Assembly (NCBI GenBank): GCA_005239945.1
Contig: SBAY01000342.1
Location: 1-6,929, forward strand
DNA length: 6,929 nt
Source: Nitrospira sp.
Lineage (GTDB): Bacteria; UBA9089; CG2-30-40-21; SBAY01
Direction of reading: 5' to 3'
Shown: positions 5,567 to 6,929 of the stretch, piece after piece
Numbering within the stretch: position 1 is the first letter of the stretch
Layout: every line of letters starts with the position of its first letter
The notes under the pieces: generated by a model
The model's database searches: none
What the model was told of the DNA's origin: nothing
Seen by the model: the letters and a program-made list of their open reading frames with translations, nothing else
Translations under genes and position numbers: made by a program

Positions 5567-6787
5567 TTATTTTGTTGGGTCAATAATCCTGCCAATAAAT
5601 AAAATGCCTTCTGTTTGATTTTCGCGTATCAAGAAAATGAAGGGATGGTCTGCTCGAAATGTTAGCGGTCTACTTATTGCTATTCTCTTCATAACCACGG
5701 CTGTAGCTGCCGCCGCTTCTGTCCCTTCTTCATTCACATCCACAAAGGCCTTATGAATGACATTACTTATAAAAAGATCTTTTTTGCCAGTCATTCCAGA
5801 AAAATTAGCTGGTGGAAGTGAAAAGGCACCTGGCATACCCATTTCAGCCAACACCTCCCCTAACTGAAATTCGCAGGTAGTTTTAAATTTAGGTAAACTC
5901 ACGAATATTTCTTGCTTGTAAGATTTTGAAAGCTCGTCTAACCAATTTTTCACACTGTCCTCGGTTAGCTTTTGCTCAAGAGCAGGTAAACCATCAACTT
6001 CTTTAGGTAGAAAAATTATCATGGATAAATCATTTCCTTCGTATGGCAGTTCTATAGCGCTAAAATTGCCAAAGTTTTTAAATCTAAACCCTGATTTTTG
6101 ATTCATCAGGGGAACCTTTATAGTTTTATTAGATGAAATATGAAAATCAGCCTCGGCTGTCTTTTTTTTATCAAATTGACTTAACCAGTTACCTTTGAAA
6201 TATATTGCATTACATAGAACTAATCTGGTTAAACGCTCAATTATACCTGGTTTAATCAACTCTTTAATTTTTTGTTGAGTTTCTTTTTCTACCCATGTAT
6301 TTATGGCGATTCTTGCCTCTTCGGTTTTTCTTTTAAAGTCAACAAAATTTAAACCAGCACCATAATATTTTTTGTTCAGATTGAAAAAAGTATCAAGAAA
6401 ATAATAATCTTGTTGACACCATAATGAATTAGCCAGGCTAAGTTTAACATGTCCTTTATCCTGGATGGCATTGAGTTGCGATTGAAGTCTTGAAAATGAA
6501 AGGTGTAACGGCTCTTGTTTTAAAGTGAAATGCAAAACTTCGGCCATTTCTTTCTCTGTTTGACCTCGTGCACCTGCGTAAGTCATAGCCAGTGCTGTGG
6601 AAATACTATAGGGTGAAAAAAATAAGTTACCCTCGCTTTCGCCCAATTTTTGATACAAGTGGAAACCAAAAATACGGTTACCTTTTACTACTTTTTGTAG
6701 CTCATCACCTTCATCCGCAAAGGCAAAAAAAGAAATTACCGAAAAAACCATCATGTTAATTAGGATAAGAGTGAATTTAATCTTCAT
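5567..6787 (-). CDS. Secreted inhibitory serpin
   Basis: 406-residue serpin, a suicide inhibitor that traps proteases when its reactive-centre loop is cut. The N-terminus is a signal peptide (hydrophobic 5-21, likely cut after AFA at 22-24), so it acts outside the cytoplasm; there is no lipobox cysteine. Family blocks include FFSPYSISTALAM (56-68), NAIYFKGNW (193-201), ELPYEGNDLSMIIFLP (246-261) and the C-terminal DHPFIFLIR (380-388). The hinge EEGTEAAAAT (353-362) has Gly at P15, Thr at P14 and Ala at P12-P9, the pattern of inhibitory members. Counting from P17 puts P1 at Ile369 and P1' at Ala370; Arg368 is one residue away. The ATG at 6787 is chosen because AAGGAAG lies five bases upstream; a TTG at 6820 in the same frame would put 11 charged residues before the signal peptide. 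Serpins are patchy in bacteria, so transfer is possible. Confidence 0.93.
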   Translation of the reverse strand: MKIKFTLILINMMVFSVISFFAFADEGDELQKVVKGNRIFGFHLYQKLGESEGNLFFSPYSISTALAMTYAGARGQTEKEMAEVLHFTLKQEPLHLSFSRLQSQLNAIQDKGHVKLSLANSLWCQQDYYFLDTFFNLNKKYYGAGLNFVDFKRKTEEARIAINTWVEKETQQKIKELIKPGIIERLTRLVLCNAIYFKGNWLSQFDKKKTAEADFHISSNKTIKVPLMNQKSGFRFKNFGNFSAIELPYEGNDLSMIIFLPKEVDGLPALEQKLTEDSVKNWLDELSKSYKQEIFVSLPKFKTTCEFQLGEVLAEMGMPGAFSLPPANFSGMTGKKDLFISNVIHKAFVDVNEEGTEAAAATAVVMKRIAISRPLTFRADHPFIFLIRENQTEGILFIGRIIDPTK

Positions 6788-6792
6788 TTTGT

Positions 6793-6799
6793 CTTCCTT
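6793..6799 (-). promoter_or_regulatory. Ribosome binding site fixing the serpin start
   Basis: AAGGAAG on the minus strand lies five bases before the ATG at 6787. It supports the start that leaves a normal signal peptide at the very N-terminus. The rest of the upstream stretch (6800-6900) shows no convincing promoter; there is a weak bulged stem formed by CCTGGTG and CACAGG (6827-6845). Confidence 0.65.
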
Positions 6800-6900
6800 T
6801 TTTATCCGCTTTTTTACCAAATGTAGCCTGGTGCTCCGTCACAGGTGATTTGATAGATAGGGAACAGTTCATTTTTATCGTTTTTCTTATGATTTCTTGC

Positions 6901-6921
6901 AGAAATTAGAAATTGGAAATT
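6901..6921. repeat. 7-bp tandem repeat at the window end
   Basis: Three consecutive seven-base units AGAAATT, AGAAATT and GGAAATT run from 6901 to 6921; the minus-strand reading fits YAATTTC. The repeat stops two bases into a GGGG and may continue beyond the window. It lies upstream of the serpin gene. Confidence 0.8.
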
Positions 6922-6929
6922 GGGGAAAA

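Noticed and set aside
6788..6820. Serpin start at the TTG at 6820
   Set aside because: It would put a lysine-rich 11-residue extension before the signal peptide and has no clear ribosome site; the ATG at 6787 has AAGGAAG five bases upstream.

Overview
The window comes from an AT-rich bacterial chromosome, probably of an uncultured or deep-branching lineage. No marker gene in it fixes the phylum. Pointers are type III pantothenate kinase (CoaX), a phosphoglycerate-mutase-like protein of the bacterial 'proposed homoserine kinase' type, a secreted serpin, a DUF433/DUF5615 pair, and many short palindromes and seven-base tandem repeats. All genes look intact and have ordinary Shine-Dalgarno sites.

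Layout. Positions 1-128 hold two perfect hairpins. A strong sigma70-type promoter (190-219) follows and drives a two-gene plus-strand unit: coaX (240-1016), overlapped by 32 bases by a gene for an SbcD/Mre11-like metallophosphoesterase (985-2148). A long AT-rich palindrome (2222-2325) sits at the convergence point and runs into the last codons of the next gene. Everything after it is on the minus strand. In transcription order this is a secreted serpin (6787-5567), threonine synthase thrC (5336-4254), a DUF433 antitoxin-like gene (4227-3991), a DUF5615 PIN-like toxin candidate (3994-3623) and the apgM-like gene (3537-2314). The serpin is separated from thrC by a 195-base imperfect palindrome.

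How the genes relate. Threonine synthase needs O-phosphohomoserine. The apgM-like protein belongs, as far as motifs show, to the alkaline-phosphatase-superfamily clade proposed to replace homoserine kinase (ThrB), so thrC and this gene probably supply the last two steps of threonine synthesis. The toxin-antitoxin-like pair lies between them, 26 bases after thrC. coaX makes 4'-phosphopantothenate for coenzyme A; its overlap with a repair-nuclease-like gene suggests translational coupling rather than a shared pathway.

Most unusual signal. Tandem repeats with a period of exactly seven bases but different unit sequences occur at six separate places: 2242-2304, 3034-3075, 3568-3588, 4378-4405, 5361-5433 with its mirror 5516-5540, and 6901-6921. 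Many units fit the loose pattern YARNNNN on one strand. Two of the loci lie inside genes (apgM-like and thrC), where they encode extra peptide segments absent, as I recall, from the usual family sequences. Three are built into palindromes between genes.
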